A stretch of 64,000 bases of DNA from Streptomyces sp. CA-210063 (GCF_024612015.1 NZ_CP102512.1:8308001-8372000); one strand, 5' to 3'. Shown: positions 22,101 through 30,028, counted from the stretch's first letter. Notes: generated by a model not told the origin, from the letters alone. Made by a program: numbers and translations.

Positions 22101-24454
22101 ACAGTCGGGTCGGAGAGGCATGTGACGATTTCGACGCGCCCGACTGGCTCACCGTGGAGTGGTTGTGGGCTTTCGCCACGGTGAACCCCGCGGGCGCGAT
22201 GCGGATGGCGCAACATCTGTTCGCCACCGACGCTCGTATCGTCAGCCAGGGCGACTGGAACAGGACGGTCATCGAGTTTCGACGCATCGGTTGTGTCCCT
22301 CTGGACGCGAAGCTTGCGCTGAACGCGTCGATATCGCGACACCTGGGGCATGATTCATACCCCCGCGACGGTCTGGCGGCCTGGAGACTCGGTGTCCTTC
22401 GGGCAGAGGGCGTTCCGTTGGATGACAACCTGCGCGATCTCGCGGCGCCGGAGACGGTCGAGGGCTACCCGGAGCCGCAGGCATGGGAAGTGCGGCTCGA
22501 TGACGTGTCCAGCCTGAACCACGCGGCCCTGTCGTGTCTGCCCGGTGAAACACTGACGCTGGGCCATGTGCTTCAGCGGTTGCGGCGCTATGCCATCACG
22601 GGAGCGCTCGTCCCCGAGCTGACGGATCTCGAGGGCGCGTACGGCATGGCACTCGACTCGCTGGACAGCCAGATCTGTTTGCGCGGTCTCCCGAGAGACC
22701 CGAGAGGCCCGAGAGTAGGGAACCACGCCGACGGGGAGAGAACGCCGTGGCGCCCCCTGATCGACGTCCTTCAGAGCTTGAGCGTGAACGCGGGCCTGAC
22801 GCTGGGCGAGACCCTCAAGAGGGTACGTCGCCTCGTCGCCGCGGGTCTCCCGTTCGTCATGCCCCAGATGGACGGCGAAGCCCCTGCCGGCGCGGTGGCG
22901 TCCGACCGGGACCTCGACGTGTTGAGGTGGCACCCCCTGATCACGCCGCCCGAGCATCAGATCTTCATGTCGGATCAGCCCACAGAGGCGGAGTACGAGG
23001 AAGTACTCCACCGGTACGGCTGGACCGGCTTGCCTCAAGAGAGCATGCCTGCCCCCATCCCCCCCTGGTTGGATCCTTGGGTTCCTTCGGATTCCGGCCC
23101 ACCGGAAGACGGGTCGTCGAGCGCCTGGACCAAGGAGAGGCAGGAGGAGTTCCGGCGGTGCTTCGGTATGCACGCCCGGGATCGGGACCGAGAGGTGTCG
23201 CTCCGCCAACTGGCCCATGCCTCCGGGATGCTGTCCTTGTCCGTTGCGGACGTGGTTGAGCGGTACTCGGACGTATTCGCTCGGCAGGACCTTCGGATTC
23301 CCGCTCTCGGGGAACTCGCCGACCGTGTCTTCACCCGATTCGACAGTGACTTGCTGAGAGTCGCTTCGAGCGTCACGAGCCATGGGCACCCGTTCTCGTT
23401 CTCCTGGACGTGCCCTGCTCCCTTGCTGGACACGGCCATCACCGTGCGTGAGGCGGATGCGAGCACGGAGAAGGTGATCGAGCGGATCGAGGAACTGTCC
23501 GCTCTCGGGCTTCTGGCGAACGAGGCACCGGCCCTGGTCGAGTCATGGCGTGCCATTTCGTTCAGCGACTGGGACCTCTTTCCGAAGGATCTCGCCCGAC
23601 GGATCGTGGAGCACGGCCACGACAGCGACACGGCGGACGGCTCGGTCGCGAGTGACGGATTGCATCCCGCTCATGCTTTCTCGATCGCGGCGTACGCGGG
23701 ACTGTCCGTCGGTGAGGTGTGCACACGTGTCCATCGCCTCGGCACACTCCTGGGTGTCGATTTGTCGTCGGCTCTTCCCCCGGAGATCTTCGCTGCCGAC
23801 GCCCGTCCCGACGAGCGGGACGTCGAAGCGTGTTGTCACACGTCACAGAGAGATTTCCGTTGGGCCCAGCCGACCATCGAGGCCCTGGTGACCCATGCCC
23901 GGGCCGACGACCGTACCTTGGGCGACAGCATCGAGGTACTGAGCCGCTACGCGTCCCTGGGCGCACCGTGGGCCGAACCGGACGACACGAGCGGCAACGG
24001 TTCCTGGCGCGACCATCGGCCCACGCCGCACGACAGTGCCCTGTTCAAGGAAGACCTCGTGGGTGACCTCCGGGCAGGCCCCCTCGAACTCGTCCGCGTA
24101 GCCGCCCGCTTCGGCTGGCGCATCACTGACGCCTGGGACCGCCTCGCGCTCTACCGCCCCTTCGGCTTCGCACTCGACGTCGAGCGCCCGGAGTTCGAAG
24201 CCGTCCCCGTCTGGCAGGACCTGATCCTGCTCACCGAGCGCTACACGGGCAGCGCCCCCGCGCTGACGGGCCAGGTGACACCCGAGCGCATCGCGGTGGC
24301 CGCCAGGGAGCTGCAGCGGTCCACCCGCTGGATTCACGACAGGCTCAGCCTGTATGCCGCTCTCTTTGGCCTCGAAATGCCGCAGAAATGTCCTGCCGAG
24401 CCGGCCTCGATGCCGGCCCCTGAGTACTACCGGCCCGATGCCGTTGCCGAGTGA
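19190..24454 (+). CDS. Caspase-like protease / Hsp90-like (GHKL) ATPase / C-terminal helical repeat protein, predicted conflict-system effector
   Basis: 1754-aa multidomain protein. (1) Residues 1-225: caspase-like (C14) protease fold; catalytic His86 in HFTGHGLS and Cys141 in VDACRD. (2) About 240-640: alpha-helical region with no firm match. (3) About 640-860: GHKL ATPase of Hsp90 type; LRELYQNALDA gives Glu659 and Asn663, CEDNGVGM at 708-715 the Mg/adenine loop, and SRFGIGVFSYFMLADEI (758 onward) the lid glycine motif. (4) About 860-1090: middle region. (5) About 1100-1731: at least seven imperfect 35-40-aa helical modules of HTH-like pattern. ATG at 19190 has AGGGGGAGG 9 bp upstream. Codon bias is looser in the 3' half than in neighbours, suggesting transfer. 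Caspase-ATPase fusions are predicted immune/suicide proteins in filamentous actinomycetes; the exact role is inference. Confidence 0.88.
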   Translation: MGQSRQALIIAVPKYELADHFEDLTETVGHDVELISAALRSSGYGVELIGATADEPALGSRIRSAISRVCATAPEDGTVLIHFTGHGLSVDGADYLVPSDAQLTWATTPPRVDVDSLIGLDLAKLLKGCRADTVLFTVDACRDADDAASFGGPATSFPAGRDRVAVLFGCGPDQTCGSDEKLGSHFSRALAEALHADSSPRTLPEVIAHTVGRTAVFARAAREEQTPTPHYAPSGPQAIEEVELCAGRTLQEEWTLSVRDAELWHSVSCTEERRIQLQQALTELTGQCAKWCGAALAGVPDPWADDDFPVRVLKKGLRPLLAPSQTQGGPLLDAGEFAALAAAPFVREAVYAMGIKGASAVFPFQLDPASGDAGRNPERVDLEHTFAAHALLWRKGRELLGRGRDEESNAVAAWLLRRHVSAKEELWDEYAPQLLAPLAKAMIGDDAPPARIGELTNELVSVCRQTALAPAEPYQGERESADSRWSLDEIERPEGTPERWRPRELSWLIGVAGLLGGDLRQLPGVLVDNIGITDGLRPAEAVASVRRLHWARDRLSKALDLALDCPHPAIHAGLEALTGWADDAVQNIRQRLAPDEPGGLLAYLPVRVTGRKLRPQYDPKTRSRAYGMPLMRFSLAEDEMRELLMGNRLYGDRTLALRELYQNALDACRYRQARFRYGKAARDIPYQWTGEIVFRHGTDDDGRAFVECEDNGVGMGHETLRGTFARAGRRFEQSRDYRREQAQWRRADPGLRIYPNSRFGIGVFSYFMLADEISIWTRATDEYGHADSGGGLRVDIASSGSLFRIRKGAEAQPGGGTRVRLYLQADDVDVAEELRKHIWRSEFDMRVEREGEAVRTWEAKALYYFGDRTGPVAAGEDMWWVEGKGCLLADGVLVEQSVLQSLGDRSARGWLAADGGPSFRRYSYHYDDGSREWGEQNDRPFGYVVDLRGSHAPDISTNRNSMLSYDRQWVDSRVGEACDDFDAPDWLTVEWLWAFATVNPAGAMRMAQHLFATDARIVSQGDWNRTVIEFRRIGCVPLDAKLALNASISRHLGHDSYPRDGLAAWRLGVLRAEGVPLDDNLRDLAAPETVEGYPEPQAWEVRLDDVSSLNHAALSCLPGETLTLGHVLQRLRRYAITGALVPELTDLEGAYGMALDSLDSQICLRGLPRDPRGPRVGNHADGERTPWRPLIDVLQSLSVNAGLTLGETLKRVRRLVAAGLPFVMPQMDGEAPAGAVASDRDLDVLRWHPLITPPEHQIFMSDQPTEAEYEEVLHRYGWTGLPQESMPAPIPPWLDPWVPSDSGPPEDGSSSAWTKERQEEFRRCFGMHARDRDREVSLRQLAHASGMLSLSVADVVERYSDVFARQDLRIPALGELADRVFTRFDSDLLRVASSVTSHGHPFSFSWTCPAPLLDTAITVREADASTEKVIERIEELSALGLLANEAPALVESWRAISFSDWDLFPKDLARRIVEHGHDSDTADGSVASDGLHPAHAFSIAAYAGLSVGEVCTRVHRLGTLLGVDLSSALPPEIFAADARPDERDVEACCHTSQRDFRWAQPTIEALVTHARADDRTLGDSIEVLSRYASLGAPWAEPDDTSGNGSWRDHRPTPHDSALFKEDLVGDLRAGPLELVRVAARFGWRITDAWDRLALYRPFGFALDVERPEFEAVPVWQDLILLTERYTGSAPALTGQVTPERIAVAARELQRSTRWIHDRLSLYAALFGLEMPQKCPAEPASMPAPEYYRPDAVAE

Positions 24455-24467
24455 GGAGTCCCGCCCC

Positions 24468-24815
24468 ATGCCCGCACATGAATCGACCGAGTTCCGCGAA
24501 CACGAGACGGCTGCCAGAACGGAGGACACCTTTGCCGTCGTACGGTCCGAGGACGGCCGTTGGTACACGGTGACCGGCCCATGCCCCACTTGTCGGGCGA
24601 CGTCCGTCTTCCGGGTGGCGTACGGGGTATTGGGCCCGTCCAAGAGATGGCGGGGCCGAGGGAGAAGTCGCCCGGAGCCGCTCACCGGCAGCATTCCCAT
24701 GTACTGCCAGTGCGGCTACCCCCACGCGGAACGGCCCCCGGAGTCTCCCGACACAGGCTGCGGCGCGTTCTGGGACGTACCGGTGCCTGCCCCGGCGCAG
24801 GGCGCGACGTCGTGA
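24468..24815 (+). CDS. Small zinc-ribbon-like protein of the caspase operon (115 aa)
   Basis: Hydrophilic N-terminus (1-30), then GPCPTC, a 40-residue basic spacer (YGVLGPSKRWRGRGRSRPEP), then MYCQCGYPH and DTGCGAFW. The two Cys pairs can form one zinc site. ATG at 24468 has AGGAG 10 bp upstream and lies 13 bp after the caspase stop; its own stop overlaps the next GTG by 4 bp. Conserved position in the operon suggests a partner of the caspase protein. No function recognised. Confidence 0.75.
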   Translation: MPAHESTEFREHETAARTEDTFAVVRSEDGRWYTVTGPCPTCRATSVFRVAYGVLGPSKRWRGRGRSRPEPLTGSIPMYCQCGYPHAERPPESPDTGCGAFWDVPVPAPAQGATS

Positions 24816-25426
24816 CCGACCTCGCCCGGAAGCGGTTCGCCCAACTCGGACAGCAGCTCCAGTACGACCAACTCGGCACCGTACGGCGGCAGGCGGAGGG
24901 GTGGCGCAATGGCCTGACCGGGCTCACGGGGTTGGTGGGCGCGGTGTTCGTGCTCAAGGGCAGGGAGAGCGTCGCGGGCATGCCCGATATCTGGCGCTGG
25001 ACGACGGCGGCGCTGCTTGTGCTGGCGTTCCTGCTGCTGCTCTCGGGGGCGTTGCGCGCGGTGCGAGCCGCGCACGGGCAGTTGGGGGAGCGGACCTGGC
25101 TGAGCGGTGATCTGCTGTTCGCCGCCGTCCTGGACGAGGTCGAACGGACCCAGGACGCGCTGACCTCGGCGCGGCGCCGGTCGGTGACCGGACTCTGCCT
25201 CATCGTCGCGGCCGTCGCCGTTTCCTGGGTGGTGCCTGCTGAGGAGTCGGCGACGCCGAAGCCCGCACGAGCGTATGTCCTCGTGGCCACGGGCAAGGAA
25301 GTCCGGTGCGGGGAACTCGTGATCAGCGACCGCGAAGCGGTGACCATCAAGGCCGGCAAGAAGGGCAAGCCGCACAGGGTACCCGCCGAGCAGGTCCGGT
25401 CCGTCACTCCGGTGGACCGATGCTGA
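24812..25426 (+). CDS. Two-TM membrane protein of the caspase operon
   Basis: 204 aa. N-terminal amphipathic region (1-40), TM1 at about 65-87 (WTTAALLVLAFLLLLSGAL preceded by a weaker hydrophobic stretch), a cytosolic loop with charged helices (LDEVERTQDALTSARRR) and TM2 at about 130-148 (LCLIVAAVAVSWVV). The C-terminal 55 residues (YVLVATGKEVRCGELVISDR) form a small beta-rich domain ending in QVRSVTPVDRC. GTG overlaps the preceding stop by 4 bp. A membrane protein in third place fits a membrane-targeted or sensing component of the predicted conflict module; this is inference. Confidence 0.75.
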   Translation: MTDLARKRFAQLGQQLQYDQLGTVRRQAEGWRNGLTGLTGLVGAVFVLKGRESVAGMPDIWRWTTAALLVLAFLLLLSGALRAVRAAHGQLGERTWLSGDLLFAAVLDEVERTQDALTSARRRSVTGLCLIVAAVAVSWVVPAEESATPKPARAYVLVATGKEVRCGELVISDREAVTIKAGKKGKPHRVPAEQVRSVTPVDRC

Positions 25427-25543
25427 GCACGCCGTGGACCATGGCATTGGTGGAGGACGCCAAGAAGCAAGCGCGTACCACGGGTAATACTTGTCAGTAA
25501 CAACGTCTAGCCCCCCGCCGACCAGCGGTTCTACCGTGCCCAC

Positions 25544-26416
25544 ATGCCGAACCTGCCCGATGTCGTGCTGTGGTCGATACCCGCCTTCGTGCTGCTCACC
25601 GTGCTCGAGGTGATCAGTGTCCGGATCCATCCGGACGACGATGCCGCCGGGTACGAGGCGAAGGACGCCGCGACGAGTGTCGGGATGGGGCTCGGGAGTC
25701 TCGTCCTCGACTTCCTCTGGAAGATCCCGATCGTCGCGATCTACACGACGGTCCACGAGCTGACGCCACTGCGCGTGCCCGTCCTGTGGTGGACGATCCC
25801 GCTGATGTTGCTCGCGCAGGACTTCGTCTCCTACTGGTCGCACCGTGGGCACCATGTGATCCGCATCCTGTGGGCCTGCCACGTGGTGCACCACTCCAGC
25901 CGGAAGTTCAACCTGACGACCGCCCTGCGGCAGCCCTGGACCACCTGGACCGTCTGGCCCTTCTACGTCCCGCTCATCGCCCTCGGCGTGCACCCGGCCG
26001 CGCTCGCGTTCTGCTCCTCCGTCAACCTCGTGTACCAGTTCTGGATCCACACCGAGCGGATCGGGAAGCTGCCCCGGGCGTTCGAGTTCGTGTTCAACAC
26101 GCCGTCGCACCACCGGGTGCACCACGCCTCCCAGGGCGGCTATCTCGACCGTAACTTCGGCGGCATCCTCATCGTCTGGGACCGGCTCTTCGGGTCGTTC
26201 GTCGAGGAGACCGAGCGGCCGGTGTACGGGCTGACGAAGAACATCGACACGTACAACCCCCTACGGGTCGCCACCCATGAGTACGTCTCCATCGCCAAGG
26301 ACCTGAAGCTCGCGGGGAGTTGGGGCGAGCGGGCGGGGCGGGTCTTCCGGTCGCCCGGCTGGGGGCCGGCGGCCACCGAGAAGCAGTCGGCCGTGGCCAC
26401 GGAGACCGTCGCGTGA
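25544..26416 (+). CDS. Sterol desaturase / fatty acid hydroxylase family protein
   Basis: 290 aa integral-membrane di-iron oxygenase. The histidine clusters HRGHH, HVVHHSS, HTERIG and HHRVHHA are present in the order expected for the family, between TM segments. Family members hydroxylate or desaturate sterols, carotenoids or fatty acids; substrate unknown here. The stop overlaps the GTG of the YhhN gene by 4 bp, so the two are co-translated. Confidence 0.9.
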   Translation: MPNLPDVVLWSIPAFVLLTVLEVISVRIHPDDDAAGYEAKDAATSVGMGLGSLVLDFLWKIPIVAIYTTVHELTPLRVPVLWWTIPLMLLAQDFVSYWSHRGHHVIRILWACHVVHHSSRKFNLTTALRQPWTTWTVWPFYVPLIALGVHPAALAFCSSVNLVYQFWIHTERIGKLPRAFEFVFNTPSHHRVHHASQGGYLDRNFGGILIVWDRLFGSFVEETERPVYGLTKNIDTYNPLRVATHEYVSIAKDLKLAGSWGERAGRVFRSPGWGPAATEKQSAVATETVA

Positions 26417-27126
26417 GACGAGACAGGGGACCTCTCCTCCTCGTCGCCTTCGGGCTCGCCGCCGCCGTCGATCTCGGGTCCCTGGCCGTCGGGTTCACCC
26501 CCGGACATGTGGTCGCCAAGCCCCTGCTGATGCCGTTGCTCGCGGCGTGCGCGTACGTGCGTGGCGGCCCGCGGCCGCTGACCGCCGCTCTTCTCCTCGG
26601 CTGGGGCGGAGACGTGCTGCTCCTCTCCGACGCCGAGCCGGCCTTCCTCGCCGGGATGGGCTCCTTCGCGGTGGGGCACCTCTGCTATCTGGTTCTCTTC
26701 GAGAGGCTCGGGCGGCTCGGGCGGCCCAGGACGAGTGCTCCACGCGCGCGTGCCGCCCGCATGTCCGTCGTCTGCGGCGTCGCGTACGGCTTCGCCCTGG
26801 TCGCCGCCGTCGCGAGCCTGTGGCCCGGCCTTCCGGCTGATCTACGGCTGCCCGTCGCCGGCTACAGCGCCCTGCTGACGGCGATGGCGTGGGCGGCCGC
26901 CCGGCTGGGGCCCGTCACGGGGCTCGGGGGCGCCCTCTTCGTGGTGTCGGACCTGCTCATCGCGACCGGTGTCGCCGAGTGGCCGCAGCTCCCGCGGCCC
27001 GACCTGTGGATCATGCTCACCTATCTGACGGCCCAGTACCTGCTGGTCCACGGGGCCCTCGGGACCTTCCACGCGCGGGCCGAGGACACCCCGACGCACG
27101 GCAAGGTGTCCACGAACACGGTCTGA
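26413..27126 (+). CDS. YhhN family membrane protein (lysoplasmalogenase-like)
   Basis: 237 aa with about 8 TM helices. Family features are KPLLMPLLA near residue 36, WGGDVLLLSD around 60 and DLLIATG around 182. Human TMEM86 and some bacterial members cleave the vinyl-ether bond of lysoplasmalogens; whether this one does is unknown. GTG at 26413 overlaps the desaturase stop. Converges with copD at 27185. Confidence 0.88.
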   Translation: MRRDRGPLLLVAFGLAAAVDLGSLAVGFTPGHVVAKPLLMPLLAACAYVRGGPRPLTAALLLGWGGDVLLLSDAEPAFLAGMGSFAVGHLCYLVLFERLGRLGRPRTSAPRARAARMSVVCGVAYGFALVAAVASLWPGLPADLRLPVAGYSALLTAMAWAAARLGPVTGLGGALFVVSDLLIATGVAEWPQLPRPDLWIMLTYLTAQYLLVHGALGTFHARAEDTPTHGKVSTNTV

Positions 27127-27184
27127 CCAGGCCGAACGGCGAAGGAACCGCCCCCGTACGTGCCGTCGCACGGCAACTCGCCAC

Positions 27185-28228
27185 TCACCAGCGGATCGGC
27201 ACCGGCAACGCCGTCAGCAGCGCCGACACCGCGACGACCACCGCCAGCACCGCCACCTCCGCGCGGGCGGGAGCGCAGGCGCCGAGCGGGTCGGTCGTGT
27301 GGCGCAGCCGTAGCCGGGCCCACAGGGCGAGGGCGGCGACGGCGGTCACGAGGAGCACCTTGGCGAGCAGGGCGCGGCCGTACGCCGTCTCCGTCAGCTG
27401 GTCGAGGACCGTGTCCGGCGGCATCCGGCGCAGCGTGCTCCACACACCGGTGGCGGTGACGGCGGCGAGCAGAACGGCGGCCACGCGCGCGTAGAGGCCC
27501 AACAGCGTGGCGCCCGCCTCCGTCGTGCGCCACGCGCGCGTGCGCAGCGTCCGCAGGACGTGCGGCAGTCCGCCCGCCCACAACGCCGCGCACGTCAGGT
27601 GCACGACGGTCAGACCGGTGCCGACGAGCGGGCCGTACTCGGTGGTGGGATGGGCACGCAGGGCCTCCGCGACGACGATCGCGGCCAGGGGCAGTGCCTG
27701 GGCGGCCGGCCGGCGGGAGAGCGCGAGCAGGCCGGCCGCCGCGAACGCGTTGACCTCCAGGAGGGCGAGTCTGCCGTCCCGGGTCTCGTAGAGGCCGCCC
27801 ACGTCGATGTCGGCGGGGGAGTCCGGCACCAGGTTGCCCGTGGCCACGACCGAGGCCAGCCCCAACGCGGCCACTAAACCGGCCCCCGCCGCCCACGGCG
27901 CCCAACTGCGCGGCGTCTGCGGAGGCGCGCCCGGCACCCGCCGCGCAAGCCACAGCACGAACAGCTCACCCGCCGGCACGCAGAGCGCGGCCAGCAACAC
28001 CGCCCGCAGCAGGGCGATCCCGCCCGACCCGGGCGCCGCGGCCTCACCCGTGCCGTCCAGCGCGACCCGCGGTCCGAACAGCGGGACCAGCGCACCGACA
28101 GTCACCAGGACGAGCACGACGACGGCCCGGCCGGTACCACCGCCGGGCCGCCCAGGTCGCCGCCCAAGCCGCCGCTCGGGCTCGTCCGCCGCCCCCGTCG
28201 CCTCCGCCGTCCGTCTCGTCAGGGTCAC
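27185..28228 (-). CDS. CopD family copper resistance membrane protein
   Basis: 347 aa with 8-9 TM helices. The CopD part is seen in ALWAGGLPHVLRTL and YARVAAVLLAAVTATGVWSTL, with YGRALLAKVLLVTAVAALAL near the C-terminus. It has no obvious periplasmic CopC domain. CopD takes part in copper import or handling at the membrane. GTG at 28228 is chosen as the start before the conserved part; TTG at 28264 is possible. Monocistronic. Confidence 0.85.
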   Translation of the reverse strand: MTLTRRTAEATGAADEPERRLGRRPGRPGGGTGRAVVVLVLVTVGALVPLFGPRVALDGTGEAAAPGSGGIALLRAVLLAALCVPAGELFVLWLARRVPGAPPQTPRSWAPWAAGAGLVAALGLASVVATGNLVPDSPADIDVGGLYETRDGRLALLEVNAFAAAGLLALSRRPAAQALPLAAIVVAEALRAHPTTEYGPLVGTGLTVVHLTCAALWAGGLPHVLRTLRTRAWRTTEAGATLLGLYARVAAVLLAAVTATGVWSTLRRMPPDTVLDQLTETAYGRALLAKVLLVTAVAALALWARLRLRHTTDPLGACAPARAEVAVLAVVVAVSALLTALPVPIRW

Positions 28229-28340
28229 CCCGAGAAGTTCACCAGTCGCACCAGACCCGGGCAAGTGCCGGAAAACAACTGGCAGTTCGACATTCCGCCC
28301 ATGTGTACGAGTCGGGAGGGTGTTTGTCTCATACAGGGAA

Positions 28341-28369
28341 GGGCCGGGCGGTGCGCCACCGCCCGGCCC
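28341..28369 (-). terminator. 13-bp-stem terminator downstream of the subtilase region
   Basis: GGGCCGGGCGGTG/CACCGCCCGGCCC with a 3-nt loop. It lies only 21 bp after the stop of the short remnant at 28390, but 127 bp after the subtilase stop. Confidence 0.75.
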
Positions 28370-28389
28370 GAACTCCGTAGGAGAGCGCC

Positions 28390-28479
28390 TTACTTGGTCA
28401 CCGCGTCCAGCGCGTCCGACGACGTCACGATCGTGCCGTCGGCCACCGGACGGCGCGAGCGCTGGTGAGGCACTCTCAC
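28390..28479 (-). pseudogene. Possible remnant of a subtilase C-terminus
   Basis: A 29-codon minus-strand frame ends in TSSDALDAVTK and TAA. This recalls the end of the neighbouring subtilase (GFGIVNALKAVKK) and of related proteases. It is followed by a strong terminator. It may be the tail of a lost tandem protease gene or an unrelated short frame; no start with a good ribosome-binding site is visible. Confidence 0.25.
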
Positions 28480-28495
28480 TCCCCGGGTGCCGGGG

Positions 28496-30028
28496 CTACT
28501 TCTTGACGGCCTTCAGGGCGTTGACGATGCCGAACCCGTAGAAGCCGTTGACGCGCGGGCTGCCCTCGCACACCGCGTCCTGGGTGCCGTCGCCGTTCTG
28601 GTCGTACGACTCCGGGCAGGTCTGCTTGTCCGCCTGGGCCTTCAGCAGCCACTGCAGCTGCTCCGGGCTCGCCCACGGGTGCGTGGACTTCAGCAGCGCG
28701 GCGACACCGGCGGCGTGCGGCGACGCCATCGACGTGCCCTGGAGGAAGCCGTACTCACCGTTCGGCATGGTGGACAGGATGCGGCCGTCCTTCGACGGGG
28801 TGTCCGGGAGCTGGTAGCGCCGGTCACCGCCCGGCGCCGCGATGTCGATGACGCCGTTGCCGTACGTGGAGTAGTACGACTTCTCGTTCTTCACGCCCGT
28901 CGCGCTCACCGTGACGATGCCCGGCAGCTGGGTCGGCACGTTGAAGCACTCGCTCGGGTCGATGGTGCGCTCGACCGGAGTGGTGTCATTGGGGCTGGAC
29001 GCGTCCACGATCGCGTCGGAGGCGAGGTCGTGGTTGGAGTTGCCCGCGGCGGCCAGGTGCAGGGTGCCCTTCTTCGTGGCGTACTTCTGGGCCCGGTTGA
29101 CGGCGTCGGCGATGGCCTTCTGGTCCGGGTCGTCGACGCAGTTGTAGAGCCACGGGTCCACGTAGTAGCTGTTGTTCGTGATCTCCACGCCGCGGTCGGC
29201 GGCGAAGACGAACGCGCAGACGACGCTCTCCGCGTAGAAGAGGCCGTTGCTGCGGTCGGTCACATTGATGCTGGAGACCTTCACGCCCGGCGCGACACCG
29301 GCGACACCGACGCCGTTGCGGGCGGCGGCGATCTCACCGGCCACGTGGGTGCCGTGGTAGTCCTGCGGGGTGTACGGCCGCCAGGAGCCCTCACTGGTGT
29401 CCGCCACACCGCCGTTGCAGTTGGCGGACTGGGAGGCGGAGAAGTTCGGCGCGAGATCCGGGTGGGTGTCGTCGACGCCGGTGTCGATGACGGCGACGGT
29501 GACCTTCTTGCTGCCCGGGTTGATCTTCGCGGCCTGGTCGGCGCCGATCGACCGCAGGTCCCACTGGTCGGCCTCGAGGGGCTCGGCGTCGGGGATGTCC
29601 GCCGAGGCGGCCTTCACCTTCGCGGCCTCCGCGTCCGTCAGGTAGTCGACGGCACCTTCGTCCGTCGTACCGGCCGGGGTCAGCGGCGAGGTCCGCGTGG
29701 CGCCGGCGGACTGCACACCGCGCGCGCCGCGGATCGTCGCACCGAACTCCGGGTTGGTCGAGTGGACCACGATCACGCCGATCTTGTCGTACGTGATCAC
29801 GACCGTGCCGCCGGCCGCGGCTATCGCCTTCTGCACGGAGGCGATCGTGCGCTTGTCGGTCTTGGTGTTCACGACGTACGAGAGGTTCGGGCCCTCCGCG
29901 GTCGCGGCGGTGGGCTCCGCGAGCGGGGCCGCCGAGGCGACACCCGGCAGGAAGCCGAGCGAGGCGGTCAGCGACAGGACGACCGGCACCGCGAGCGCGA
30001 GCCGTCGTCTTGAGCGCAGTTGAGCCAT
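28496..30028 (-). CDS. Secreted S8 family serine protease (subtilase)
   Basis: 510 aa. Signal peptide (MAQLRSRRRLALAVPVVLSL, cleavage near ASA-AP at about residue 34), an I9-like propeptide (about 45-150) and a subtilisin domain with the catalytic triad Asp182 (VIDTGVDD), His225 (HGTHVAG) and Ser433 (GTSMASPHAAG). The oxyanion Asn is in AAAGNSNH. Extra Cys residues suggest disulfides (CNGG, YNCVDD, SECF, QTCPE). Start ATG at 30028. Transcribed alone, divergent from the DUF485/symporter genes. Confidence 0.95.
   Translation of the reverse strand: MAQLRSRRRLALAVPVVLSLTASLGFLPGVASAAPLAEPTAATAEGPNLSYVVNTKTDKRTIASVQKAIAAAGGTVVITYDKIGVIVVHSTNPEFGATIRGARGVQSAGATRTSPLTPAGTTDEGAVDYLTDAEAAKVKAASADIPDAEPLEADQWDLRSIGADQAAKINPGSKKVTVAVIDTGVDDTHPDLAPNFSASQSANCNGGVADTSEGSWRPYTPQDYHGTHVAGEIAAARNGVGVAGVAPGVKVSSINVTDRSNGLFYAESVVCAFVFAADRGVEITNNSYYVDPWLYNCVDDPDQKAIADAVNRAQKYATKKGTLHLAAAGNSNHDLASDAIVDASSPNDTTPVERTIDPSECFNVPTQLPGIVTVSATGVKNEKSYYSTYGNGVIDIAAPGGDRRYQLPDTPSKDGRILSTMPNGEYGFLQGTSMASPHAAGVAALLKSTHPWASPEQLQWLLKAQADKQTCPESYDQNGDGTQDAVCEGSPRVNGFYGFGIVNALKAVKK

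Noticed and set aside
19043..22351. 1102-codon open frame antisense to the caspase gene
   Set aside because: It is a shadow frame without any family motif, while the plus-strand frame has clear caspase and GHKL motifs and a good ribosome-binding site.
25420..25500. 26-codon frame after the third gene of the caspase operon
   Set aside because: No homology, no ribosome-binding site and no conserved feature; it overlaps the stop of the preceding gene by chance.
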